From: a virus
Reading direction: 5' to 3' (one strand)
DNA length: 22,194 nt
Virus record (IMG/VR): IMGVR_UViG_3300027896_000248
Location: 1 to 22,194 of that record
Positions 1-5,079 of the stretch are shown here, in pieces; position 1 is the first letter of the stretch, and every line of letters begins with the position of its first letter. A program made the position numbers and the translations under genes. The notes beneath the pieces were generated by a model. That model did not search any database. It was not told where the DNA came from and saw only the letters and a program-made list of their open reading frames with translations.

Positions 1-366
1 AAAGAGCTAACAAAAGAAGATGCTCTCCGGCAGATAAAAGAGCTGCAGGAGCATGTTGAATACCTCACTAAGGTAAAGTCACCTGAAGATAAGGTCCGGG
101 AGTCAATAGTAAATGCGGGGTTGTCAGATGTGTTCTATAATAATCAGAAAGTTCTGATAGAAAAGATAAGAGGAGGTGGTAACTACTTCTATATCATGTT
201 ACCTCTACCAACATGTAATATAGAATGGACAATACATGCATATGAGTGGGTGAAAACATATGTGGGGTATTATAGAGAAGATGTAAGGATATATGCATAT
301 CCTACACACAGAACTGAGAATGATAATACAAATTACTTGTATATAAACGTAGAAGTTTTAAAATAA
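1..366 (+). CDS. Unrecognised phage protein, C-terminal part (cut by window edge)
   Basis: The reading frame is open from base 1 and ends at TAA 364-366, so this is the last 121 residues of a gene that starts outside the window. The TTG at 121 is in frame but is not needed as a start. The first 40 or so residues are charged and heptad-like (ALRQIKELQEHVEYLTKV), suggesting a short coiled coil. The rest is a compact mixed segment rich in Tyr with no motif I recognise. A small membrane protein gene follows 5 bases downstream, so the two are probably co-transcribed. Function unknown. Confidence 0.75.
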   Translation, partial: KELTKEDALRQIKELQEHVEYLTKVKSPEDKVRESIVNAGLSDVFYNNQKVLIEKIRGGGNYFYIMLPLPTCNIEWTIHAYEWVKTYVGYYREDVRIYAYPTHRTENDNTNYLYINVEVLK

Positions 367-371
367 CTAAT

Positions 372-569
372 ATGAAAACACAAAGAATAAACGATATCTA
401 TGTATTAATACTGATAATACTTGTTATAGGATTAGATGTATCAGGTTATTATATCTGCCAAAATCCTTTTTTACAGGTAGATAGGGTATTAATGTGGGGC
501 ATTTGTAGCTCACTTACTTTGGTAGTAGTTATTGCCTCTATGTATCACTTTAATGTATTTGGTAAGTAG
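372..569 (+). CDS. Small two-helix membrane protein, hypothetical
   Basis: 65 residues. After a short polar start (MKTQRINDIY) there is one hydrophobic stretch at about residues 11-28 (VLILIILVIGLDVSGYYI) and a second at about 41-58 (MWGICSSLTLVVVIASMY), joined by a short polar loop; the C-terminus is HFNVFGK. This pattern predicts two transmembrane helices. It starts 5 bases after the upstream gene and is the last gene before the tmRNA promoter. A holin-like or superinfection role is conceivable for a small two-helix phage protein, but nothing in the sequence shows it. Function unknown. Confidence 0.6.
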   Translation: MKTQRINDIYVLILIILVIGLDVSGYYICQNPFLQVDRVLMWGICSSLTLVVVIASMYHFNVFGK

Positions 570-612
570 TGACTACCGGTAGTAAAAGTATTTTCTTAAC
601 TTAAAAGGTAGA

Positions 613-646
613 TTGTAAACTAATTAAGTTTATTAGTTTATCTTTG
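613..646 (+). promoter_or_regulatory. Bacteroidota-type promoter for the tmRNA-tRNA cassette, with overlapping inverted repeat
   Basis: TATCTTTG at 639-646 matches the Bacteroidota -7 element TAnnTTTG. The best -33 candidate is TTG at 613-615, 23 bases upstream, a little longer than the usual 19-21. Transcription would start near 653. An 8-bp perfect inverted repeat, AAACTAAT (617-624) and ATTAGTTT (632-639), fills the spacer and touches the -7 box, the placement expected of an operator. The -33 element is weak, so the call rests mainly on the -7 box and its position before the RNA genes. Confidence 0.55.
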
Positions 647-653
647 CACTCTG

Positions 654-678
654 GTTAGGAAATTAATAGTTTCCTAAC
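654..678 (+). other. Hairpin at the predicted 5' end of the tmRNA transcript
   Basis: GTTAGGAAA (654-662) and TTTCCTAAC (670-678) form a perfect 9-bp stem with a 7-base loop. It begins at the predicted transcription start and lies 15 bases before the tmRNA acceptor stem. It could protect the 5' end, guide processing of the tmRNA leader, or act at DNA level as an operator. There is no U-run after it, so it is not a terminator. Confidence 0.5.
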
Positions 679-693
679 TGGGGTGCTTAATAT

Positions 694-1066
694 GGGCCCG
701 TTTTGGAATTGATTTCAGTGTTTGGGTTACTACACAAGTAGAGGTACCATGTATCCTCTTTAATAAAATATGGGAACAATAAATGTAAAAGTAGAACTTT
801 CTACTTGGACAATCGAAGATGCTTTAGCATTTGTAGGTTGTGACGAAGCAATAGCTGCTTAGTCAACCGGGGGTAAGCATATGTACCTTGCAACAGAAAT
901 GCCTTAATAAAAGGTTTAGATTCGACCTTAAGGAATCACTATAGTTGCAGATAACAATAAGGAAATAGGAATCTGATACTTGCTTATAAGGAATTATAAG
1001 ATAAACTTGTGATAAAATGTAGTAATTGCTTCAAGGAAAGACGTGGCTTCGATGCCACCGGGTCCA
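694..1066 (+). ncRNA. ssrA: tmRNA (transfer-messenger RNA), phage-encoded
   Basis: tmRNA rescues stalled ribosomes: it enters like an alanyl-tRNA and then encodes a degradation tag. The ends form a 7-bp acceptor stem, GGGCCCG (694-700) with CGGGTCC (1059-1065), containing the G3-U70 wobble that marks alanine charging; A1066 is the discriminator. After the 5' strand comes the conserved D-loop-like TTTTGGAATTGA. Helix H2 is TTACTACA (727-734) with TGTAGTAA (1018-1025). PK1 is AGAGG (740-744)/CCTCT (755-759) with loop CCAT (747-750) pairing to ATGG (770-773). The tag frame ends in ALAFVGCDEAIAA and stops at TAG 860-862. Downstream hairpins include CTTATAA-GGAA-TTATAAG (983-1000). The T arm is GTGGC/GCCAC (1043-1047/1054-1058). 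At 373 bases the length is normal. Odd points are a 6-base T loop (7 is usual), a long tag and an encoded CTA (1067-1069) in place of CCA. Confidence 0.92.
785..862 (+). other. tmRNA proteolysis-tag reading frame
   Basis: The frame downstream of PK1 is open to TAG 860-862 and ends with residues ALAFVGCDEAIAA, close to the usual ALAA-type degron read by ClpXP. The resume codon is normally about a dozen bases after PK1, which would place it between GTA 785 and GAA 794 and give a tag of about 22-25 residues, longer than the 9-15 typical of many bacteria. The frame is also open back to ATG 770, inside PK1, probably by chance. The exact resume codon cannot be fixed by eye. Confidence 0.6.
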
Positions 1067-1069
1067 CTA

Positions 1070-1143
1070 GCTCTTGTAGCTTAACTGGATAAAGCATCAG
1101 CCTTCTAAGCTGAGGACTATTGGTTCAAATCCAATCAGGGGCA
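1070..1143 (+). tRNA. tRNA-Arg(TCT)
   Basis: The acceptor stem pairs GCTCTTG (1070-1076) with CAGGGGC (1136-1142), using G-U wobbles, and A1143 is the discriminator. The anticodon arm is TCAGC-CTTCTAA-GCTGA with anticodon TCT, reading AGA (and AGG by wobble). The T arm is ATTGG-TTCAAAT-CCAAT. It starts directly after the CTA that follows the tmRNA and is itself followed by CTA, so CCA must be added after transcription. AGA/AGG are the dominant Arg codons in the genes of this window, so this tRNA fits a codon-supply role. Confidence 0.92.
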
Positions 1144-1147
1144 CTAT

Positions 1148-1218
1148 AGTTGTTTGGTGTAATGGTAGCACAACAGGTTTTGGTCCTGTTTGTATAGGTT
1201 CGAGCCCTGTAGCAACTA
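1148..1218 (+). tRNA. tRNA-Gln(TTG)
   Basis: The acceptor stem pairs AGTTGTT (1148-1154) with AGCAACT (1211-1217), and A1218 is the discriminator. The anticodon arm is ACAGG-TTTTGGT-CCTGT with anticodon TTG for CAA/CAG. The D arm contains TAATGGTAGCA and the T arm is ATAGG-TTCGAGC-CCTGT. CCA is not encoded. It lies 4 bases after tRNA-Arg and is the last RNA gene before the terminator. Confidence 0.92.
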
Positions 1219-1253
1219 CTTATAATTTATTACAGCCCATGGTTGTATTCGCT

Positions 1254-1306
1254 ACCAGTAGTAGGGTAGGAAGTGATTCACCTATCTTGCTGCTGGTTTA
1301 TTTTGT
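1254..1306 (+). terminator. Rho-independent terminator after the RNA cassette
   Basis: Bases 1254-1270 pair with 1281-1297 to give a 17-bp stem without a bulge, including several G-U pairs, around a 10-base loop. The U-rich tail TTTATTTTGT follows. It closes the tmRNA-tRNA-tRNA unit before the next protein gene at 1334. Confidence 0.8.
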
Positions 1307-1333
1307 ATCATCTCACAACTAAATATAAAAACA

Positions 1334-1717
1334 ATGAAAAAGTTCATCACAATTGCACTACTACTGGTATCAATTACTAGTCATGCTCAGTTCCAAAGGT
1401 ATAGATGTTATAAGACCAAAATAATCTACCCAGATGCTTCTAAGTCTCAAAAAGAATGGAAGGATGTAGATATGCTCATTACTTTCGACCTGAATAAATC
1501 AAAGATACATATCTATGCAAAACAAGAATTGGATATAGATATGGTAAGTTATACACCTATGTATAAAGATGATAAAGGAGTATCAAATCTTGACTTTGTT
1601 GGAGTGGACCAAACAGGAGTAAATGCTAGGTGTTCATTTATGATCAGTGGTGAGGTATTTACTTTTATAGTAGCATATACAAACTTTATTATAGTTTATT
1701 TAACTCATCCTTCTTAA
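1334..1717 (+). CDS. Small exported protein, hypothetical
   Basis: 127 residues with a clear Sec signal peptide: MKKF, a hydrophobic core (ITIALLLVSI) and a cleavage region SHAQ at about residues 16-19. SHAQ/NAQ endings are typical of Bacteroidota periplasmic proteins and support the host assignment. The mature part is about 108 residues and contains two Cys and a hydrophobic segment near the C-terminus (FTFIVAYTNFIIVYL), which may be buried strands. It follows the RNA-cassette terminator after an A-rich leader. The export signal is unusual among the otherwise cytoplasmic neighbours. A role at the host envelope is possible but unproven, and I recognise no family. Confidence 0.7.
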   Translation: MKKFITIALLLVSITSHAQFQRYRCYKTKIIYPDASKSQKEWKDVDMLITFDLNKSKIHIYAKQELDIDMVSYTPMYKDDKGVSNLDFVGVDQTGVNARCSFMISGEVFTFIVAYTNFIIVYLTHPS

Positions 1718-1726
1718 TAACATCAT

Positions 1727-1987
1727 ATGCTTAAAGACAAAAAGATAAAATGGTCATCTGACTTGCAGCATGATCTTATATTAACTACTGAAAATGCACT
1801 ACCGGTAGTAAGTACTGAAGAGAAGTTAGAGCTAATAGATAAACTTCTGACAGTAAATGCAACATCGTGGGCAGAACATGTATTGGTATATGAATCAATA
1901 AAAGACACAGACCTTGCATCTATCATAACAAGGATAGAGCAAAACATAGCACAATTAAAGAAGATAAAGTATTCATTAACTGATTAA
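1727..1987 (+). CDS. Small helical protein, hypothetical
   Basis: 86 residues starting at ATG 1727, ten bases after the exported-protein gene. The composition suggests mostly alpha-helix, ending in a charged amphipathic segment (IITRIEQNIAQLKKIKYSL). The gene contains the 12-base palindrome ACTACCGGTAGT (1798-1809), also present before the tmRNA promoter (572-583). No motif recognised. Confidence 0.6.
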   Translation: MLKDKKIKWSSDLQHDLILTTENALPVVSTEEKLELIDKLLTVNATSWAEHVLVYESIKDTDLASIITRIEQNIAQLKKIKYSLTD

Positions 1988-1998
1988 ATAATATAACA

Positions 1999-2520
1999 AT
2001 GCAAAACAAAATATGCGGAGTAGTATCTCTACCACAGGGTAAGAAGGGATGGAGTAAGGGGGAATTGATAAAGTTCTATAAACAATATAGGATAGCCGAA
2101 ATGGATAATCCCAATAGGACTGATTGCGAAGCCCAGTACCTGTACATAACAGACAGGGAAGCTGATATAAAAAAGCATGATAATGTAATATCTAAAAACG
2201 GGAAGCACATTTATTATAATGTGCAAGGTGATACTTTAGTTATTGCCCGTAATTTGGAGTTACCTAAAGTAATTTTTACTACAGATCCTAAATGTAAATT
2301 GCCTACCATCCCTGCATGGTTCATTCAAGCCTATGCGGATAGTAATGGTAGCATTAAGGAAGTTGGTGTGGCGAAGACCACTATTGATAGTACAGGACTT
2401 GATGGAGTAAGAAACTTTGTAGAAGTACCCAAAATAACAGACAACAACGAGTGTGTGCTTGAATTGGTGGGAGAGAAAGTAGCTTACAACACCATTAAAC
2501 AGAACAACCATGAAAATTAA
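1999..2520 (+). CDS. Conserved-looking phage protein of unknown function
   Basis: 173 residues. The sequence looks like a single soluble alpha/beta domain: an N-terminal CGVVSLPQGKKGWSKGEL, a central HIYYNVQGDTLVIARN that resembles paired beta-strands, and LPTIPAWFIQAYADSNG near residue 105. No catalytic motif is evident. It is 11 bases downstream of the previous gene and overlaps the next one by 11 bases, which favours co-transcription and translational coupling. Function unknown. Confidence 0.65.
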   Translation: MQNKICGVVSLPQGKKGWSKGELIKFYKQYRIAEMDNPNRTDCEAQYLYITDREADIKKHDNVISKNGKHIYYNVQGDTLVIARNLELPKVIFTTDPKCKLPTIPAWFIQAYADSNGSIKEVGVAKTTIDSTGLDGVRNFVEVPKITDNNECVLELVGEKVAYNTIKQNNHEN

Positions 2521-2698
2521 GATAATATCAACTATTGAAATTGATGAGAACTTTTTTGATGAGAAAGACCCCGAAAGTCTTGCATGGTTTGAAAGTTTGC
2601 TTAATGATAGCGATAATACAATATTGCAGTTATGGTCAAACGACATAGGGGATGAAATCGGTCAGTCTAAGGAATTTAAATATGAAATCATTAAATAA
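2510..2698 (+). CDS. Small acidic protein, hypothetical
   Basis: 62 residues, very acidic (runs such as EIDENFFDEKDPE). The start ATG lies inside the end of the preceding gene, an 11-base overlap typical of coupled phage genes. It has no recognised domain. Small acidic phage proteins often bind and block host proteins, but nothing here identifies a target. Confidence 0.6.
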   Translation: MKIKIISTIEIDENFFDEKDPESLAWFESLLNDSDNTILQLWSNDIGDEIGQSKEFKYEIIK

Positions 2699-2704
2699 AC
2701 AACC

Positions 2705-2938
2705 ATGAGTAAGACAGCAGTAACACAAGGTATTGAGAAACTTTGGGTAGTATATCAGAATACAGATAGCCCAAAAGAAAAAGGTGAACTAAGTGCTATC
2801 ATATCAACATTTGAAGCACTCCTGCAAACCGAGAAGGAGCAGATAATTAATGCATTTGAAGAAGGTGCAAATTGTGTTTTTAGTGGTAATGATGAACCAT
2901 CAGCCGAACAATATTACTCCGACACCTACGAAAAATAA
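2705..2938 (+). CDS. Small acidic helical protein, hypothetical
   Basis: 77 residues beginning at ATG 2705, six bases after the previous stop. It reads as helical (GIEKLWVVYQNT, AIISTFEALLQTEKEQIINAF) with an acidic C-terminal tail containing GNDEPSAEQYY. It is the last gene of the small cluster before a gap of about 160 bases with two hairpins. No family recognised. Confidence 0.6.
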   Translation: MSKTAVTQGIEKLWVVYQNTDSPKEKGELSAIISTFEALLQTEKEQIINAFEEGANCVFSGNDEPSAEQYYSDTYEK

Positions 2939-2985
2939 GCGTTTTTCACAAGGTGTAAGTAAATTTCACTTAATCCTGACATTTC

Positions 2986-3052
2986 GCATTTCGAGAAATG
3001 CAAAAGCTCATTGATAATAAAAATATATTAATATTAGGTACTAATAGTACCT
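2986..3052 (+). other. Two short hairpins in the gap before the Cys-rich gene
   Basis: GCATTTC-GA-GAAATGC (2986-3001) is a perfect 16-base palindrome, and AGGTACT-AAT-AGTACCT (3036-3052) is a 7-bp stem with a 3-base loop followed by TTTAAT. The second could be a weak terminator. Either could be a protein-binding operator. The gap 2939-3100 otherwise shows no convincing gene, and its in-frame ATG at 2998 lies inside the first palindrome. Confidence 0.4.
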
Positions 3053-3100
3053 TTAATAACAATTATATAAACGATCTTATTAATGATAAAAACAATAATA

Positions 3101-3300
3101 TGCCGGATATAACAATGTGTAAGGATGAACACTGTCCTTTAAATAGTAAGTGTTATAGATATACAGCTTCTCCTGGAGCATGGCAATCGTTCTTTATGGA
3201 AAGTCCCAGGGAAAATGATGGATGTGAGTACTTTATGGAAGATTGGAGAACTAAAAAAGATAGCAATGGAAGTAACAAAGAGGTCACAACTGACAGGTAA
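3101..3300 (+). CDS. Cys-rich small phage protein, putative metal-binding
   Basis: I take ATG 3101 as the start, giving MPDITMCKDEHCPLNSKCYR at the N-terminus. The frame is open to an earlier ATG at 2998, but that extra stretch is low-complexity Asn/Ile sequence crossing two palindromes. Four Cys (C-x4-C-x5-C, then a later GCEYF) with CPLNSKCYRYTASPG and WQSFFMESPR are reminiscent of a small Cys-containing protein family recurrent in phages of Bacteroidota, perhaps binding zinc. The C-terminus is polar and probably disordered. It overlaps the next gene by 35 bases. Function unknown. Confidence 0.6.
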
Positions 3301-3478
3301 GTTAACTACACTAGATCTGGATATAACAGATGAGCAGTTAGATAGGGTAGAGTGTAGGAGAGAAACAAGTACTCCTATCCAGAAGATAGTACCTCATTTG
3401 AGTGCCAGTGAAAGGGAGTTCCTTATAAGTGGTATAAGTCCGGAAGAGTGGATAAATGAGTTCGGTATACCGGAATAA
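3266..3478 (+). CDS. Small conserved phage protein, hypothetical
   Basis: 70 residues from ATG 3266, which is preceded by an A-rich stretch. The frame is open further upstream (ATG 3215), but the earlier part lies fully inside the preceding gene, so the shorter form is preferred. The segment DITDEQLDRVECRRE followed by IQKIVPHLSASEREFLISG and ISPEEWINEFG resembles a short helical family common in tailed phages of gut bacteria, with the pattern PxLSxxEREFLxxGIxPEEW. No biochemical role is known to me. It overlaps the upstream gene by 35 bases. Confidence 0.6.
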   Translation: MEVTKRSQLTGKLTTLDLDITDEQLDRVECRRETSTPIQKIVPHLSASEREFLISGISPEEWINEFGIPE

Positions 3479-3486
3479 AACAAATA

Positions 3487-3741
3487 ATGATGGATAACAG
3501 GAAAGGTCTGCAGGTAATAGGATATAGGATGAACAGTGATGAACTGAACTTAGCAAGTATGTTCAAACGTACTATAGAGAAAGCATTTGAAAGTAGTCCA
3601 GGAGCAGGTATGGAAGAAGTTGCAGGTAAGTTGGGCATCACCACAAGATCTCTATACCGGATAACAGACATATGGGATATTGAAAGAGCAAGTGTAAGGA
3701 AAAGAAGACATAAGAGAATGACACAAAAAACTATTATATGA
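3487..3741 (+). CDS. Putative helix-turn-helix protein
   Basis: 84 residues. Residues about 42-62 (MEEVAGKLGITTRSLYRITD) fit a helix-turn-helix: a first helix EEVAGKL, turn GIT, and recognition-like helix TRSLYRITD. The C-terminal tail is strongly basic (RKRRHKRMTQK), consistent with nucleic-acid binding. It sits close to the promoter at about 3900-3931 and the palindromes at 2986-3052, so local regulation is possible but only inferred. Start ATG 3487 follows the previous stop by 8 bases; ATG 3490 is an alternative. It overlaps the next small gene by 4 bases. Confidence 0.55.
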   Translation: MMDNRKGLQVIGYRMNSDELNLASMFKRTIEKAFESSPGAGMEEVAGKLGITTRSLYRITDIWDIERASVRKRRHKRMTQKTII

Positions 3742-3917
3742 AACAGCTAATAGTGAACCTATTATGGGGAAAGCCTAAAGAAGGTATACCGGTATCACAG
3801 ATAAGGCAGAGTACTCACACAACAATGCCCGATGTAGTGATACCTGTAGGTAAAATGCATGAGGTACTATATGATGCATTAGAAAAAGTAAGAAAAAGAC
3901 TTGCAGAAGTTGATTAA
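3738..3917 (+). CDS. Small hypothetical protein (59 residues)
   Basis: ATG 3738 overlaps the upstream stop (ATGA arrangement), and the frame runs to TAA 3915-3917. The protein begins MKQLIVNLLWGKPKEGIPVS, has PDVVIPVGKMHEVLYDAL in the middle and ends with a basic helix (EKVRKRLAEVD). It contains the palindrome TACCGGTA (3787-3794). Codon use (ATA, GTA, AGA) matches its neighbours. Function unknown. Confidence 0.6.
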   Translation: MKQLIVNLLWGKPKEGIPVSQIRQSTHTTMPDVVIPVGKMHEVLYDALEKVRKRLAEVD

Positions 3918-3931
3918 ATAATGTATCTTTG
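3901..3931 (+). promoter_or_regulatory. Bacteroidota-type promoter before the kissing-loop RNA and HNH gene
   Basis: TTG at 3901-3903 and TATCTTTG at 3924-3931 are separated by 20 bases, matching the TTG/TTTG - 19-21 - TAnnTTTG pattern. Transcription would start near 3938, at the beginning of the structured RNA. The -33 element lies inside the end of the 3738-3917 gene. Confidence 0.6.
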
Positions 3932-4030
3932 TATAGACAAATGGGATGGTGCCCCATATCAAGATATTGGCCTATTAGGATGAAAGTGTGCACCATACAC
4001 CTAGTCCTGGTAGGCCATAATAGTTTATAC
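3931..4030 (+). ncRNA. Structured RNA with perfectly complementary hairpin loops (kissing loops), class unknown
   Basis: Hairpin A is ATGGG (3941-3945), loop ATGGTGC (3946-3952), CCCAT (3953-3957). A longer arm pairs GGCCTATTAGGA (3969-3980) with TCCTGGTAGGCC (4005-4016), has an internal loop, then hairpin B: GTGT (3986-3989), loop GCACCAT (3990-3996), ACAC (3997-4000). The two 7-base loops are exact reverse complements. An outer helix GTATAGA (3931-3937) with TTTATAC (4024-4030) could close the element, but its 5' strand overlaps the predicted promoter. The HNH start codon is 2 bases after it, so it may control that gene. The topology recalls purine riboswitches (two 7-base loops that touch), but the junction does not match their consensus. 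Confidence 0.6.
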
Positions 4031-4032
4031 AA

Positions 4033-4731
4033 ATGAAACTAATAGGATTACATGGGAAACATGGACAAGGAAAATTCACTCAAGTAAGCGATGAAGATTA
4101 TGAGTATTTGAATCAATGGAAATGGTTTGTTAAAATTTATTCTAATGGTGAATATGCAAGAAGAACTCAAAGAATTAATGGTAAATCTAAAGAGATTAAA
4201 ATGCATAATTTAGTATTACCATTAGCAGATAAAAAATTAATACCAGATCATATAGATGGTAATGGACTGAATAACCAAAGGTTAAATTTAAGAGCAGCAA
4301 CTAGAAGTCAAAATGGAGCTAATAGAGATGCTAGAAGAATAGAAAAATCTTCTAAATATAAAGGTATATACTGGAAAGGTTCTAGAAATAAATGGATGGC
4401 TGCATGTAAAGCTAATGGTAAATTGTACAGTAGTTCTCATATTACAGAAGTCTCAGCGGCTTTGGGGTATAATAAACTAGCATTAAAACATCAAAAAGAA
4501 TTCGCAAGATTAAATATAATTCCAGAATCAGTAATAAATCAAAATAATATATATTTAGAATCATTACTTGCTACAAAAATATGTGCAAAATGTAAAACAA
4601 GGTTACCAAAAACAGAATTTTATAAAGTTCCTAAAAATGGAAGACTATCTTGTTATTGTAATCTTTGTAAAAAGATATATATGATTGATTATTATAATAA
4701 CAGTAAAGAAATGAAGTACAACGTAAATTAA
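4033..4731 (+). CDS. HNH homing endonuclease with AP2 domain and C-terminal zinc-ribbon
   Basis: 232 residues. Homing endonucleases cut unoccupied alleles and so spread their own gene. The HNH fold spans about residues 56-90: MHNLVLPL, then PDHIDGNGLNNQRLNLR, with H58, D72-H73 and N80/N81 as the metal and catalytic positions. An AP2-like DNA-binding domain follows at about 107-160 (SKYKGIYWKGSRNKWMAAC, LGYNKLALKHQKEFARLN). The C-terminus has C184-x2-C187 and C209-x2-C212, a zinc-binding segment often seen in these enzymes. Codon use differs from the neighbours (more TCT and TTA), a sign of recent arrival. I see no intron core around it, so it looks free-standing. Confidence 0.85.
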   Translation: MKLIGLHGKHGQGKFTQVSDEDYEYLNQWKWFVKIYSNGEYARRTQRINGKSKEIKMHNLVLPLADKKLIPDHIDGNGLNNQRLNLRAATRSQNGANRDARRIEKSSKYKGIYWKGSRNKWMAACKANGKLYSSSHITEVSAALGYNKLALKHQKEFARLNIIPESVINQNNIYLESLLATKICAKCKTRLPKTEFYKVPKNGRLSCYCNLCKKIYMIDYYNNSKEMKYNVN

Positions 4732-4795
4732 GAGAAGGATGACACCAAAGACAAATCAATAACCAATAATTATAAACAATCAAAAATCAACCAAA

Positions 4796-5077
4796 ATGTT
4801 AAAGAAACCAAGTACAACGGAATTAGTAGAAGTAGTAAATGAAGGATTAATAAGCCTGTTAGACCAAGAAGTACTAATAATGTGCTTTAACTATTTCTAT
4901 GCAGGGGTATTAGTAGGAGTAAATGATAGTTATATAAAATTATCAAACTGTCATATAGTGTATGAGACAGGAGCATTTAATGATAAGAAATATAAAGATG
5001 CTCAGAAAATAGCGGATGAATACTACATACAGTTAAGTGCAATAGAGTCATTTGGAAAAGGAATTAAATTGTCATAA
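4796..5077 (+). CDS. Small phage protein, possible Sm-like beta fold
   Basis: 93 residues. After an N-terminal helix (TTELVEVVNEGLISLLDQEV), the segment VLIMCFNYFYAGVLVGVNDS and YIKLSNCHIVYETG alternates hydrophobic and polar residues like a five-strand Sm/Hfq-type barrel, with a GVLVGVND turn. The C-terminal AQKIADEYYIQLSAIESFG would be a final strand. Similar sequences are common in phages as hypothetical proteins, so the RNA-binding idea is an inference from the pattern only. It is preceded by a 64-base A-rich leader after the HNH gene, and the hexamer-repeat ORF starts 2 bases downstream. Confidence 0.6.
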   Translation: MLKKPSTTELVEVVNEGLISLLDQEVLIMCFNYFYAGVLVGVNDSYIKLSNCHIVYETGAFNDKKYKDAQKIADEYYIQLSAIESFGKGIKLS

Positions 5078-5079
5078 AC

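Noticed and set aside
1231-1300. Third tRNA after tRNA-Gln.
   Set aside because: It folds as one long hairpin followed by a T-rich tail, a terminator; no T arm or anticodon arm can be drawn.
2998-3100. N-terminal extension of the Cys-rich protein from ATG 2998.
   Set aside because: The extension is low-complexity Asn/Ile sequence, crosses two palindromes, and the motif-bearing part begins right at ATG 3101.
3931-4030. Guide RNA of an IscB/TnpB-type system (HEARO-like) because an HNH gene follows.
   Set aside because: The protein has no RuvC part and carries an AP2 DNA-binding domain, as in ordinary homing endonucleases.
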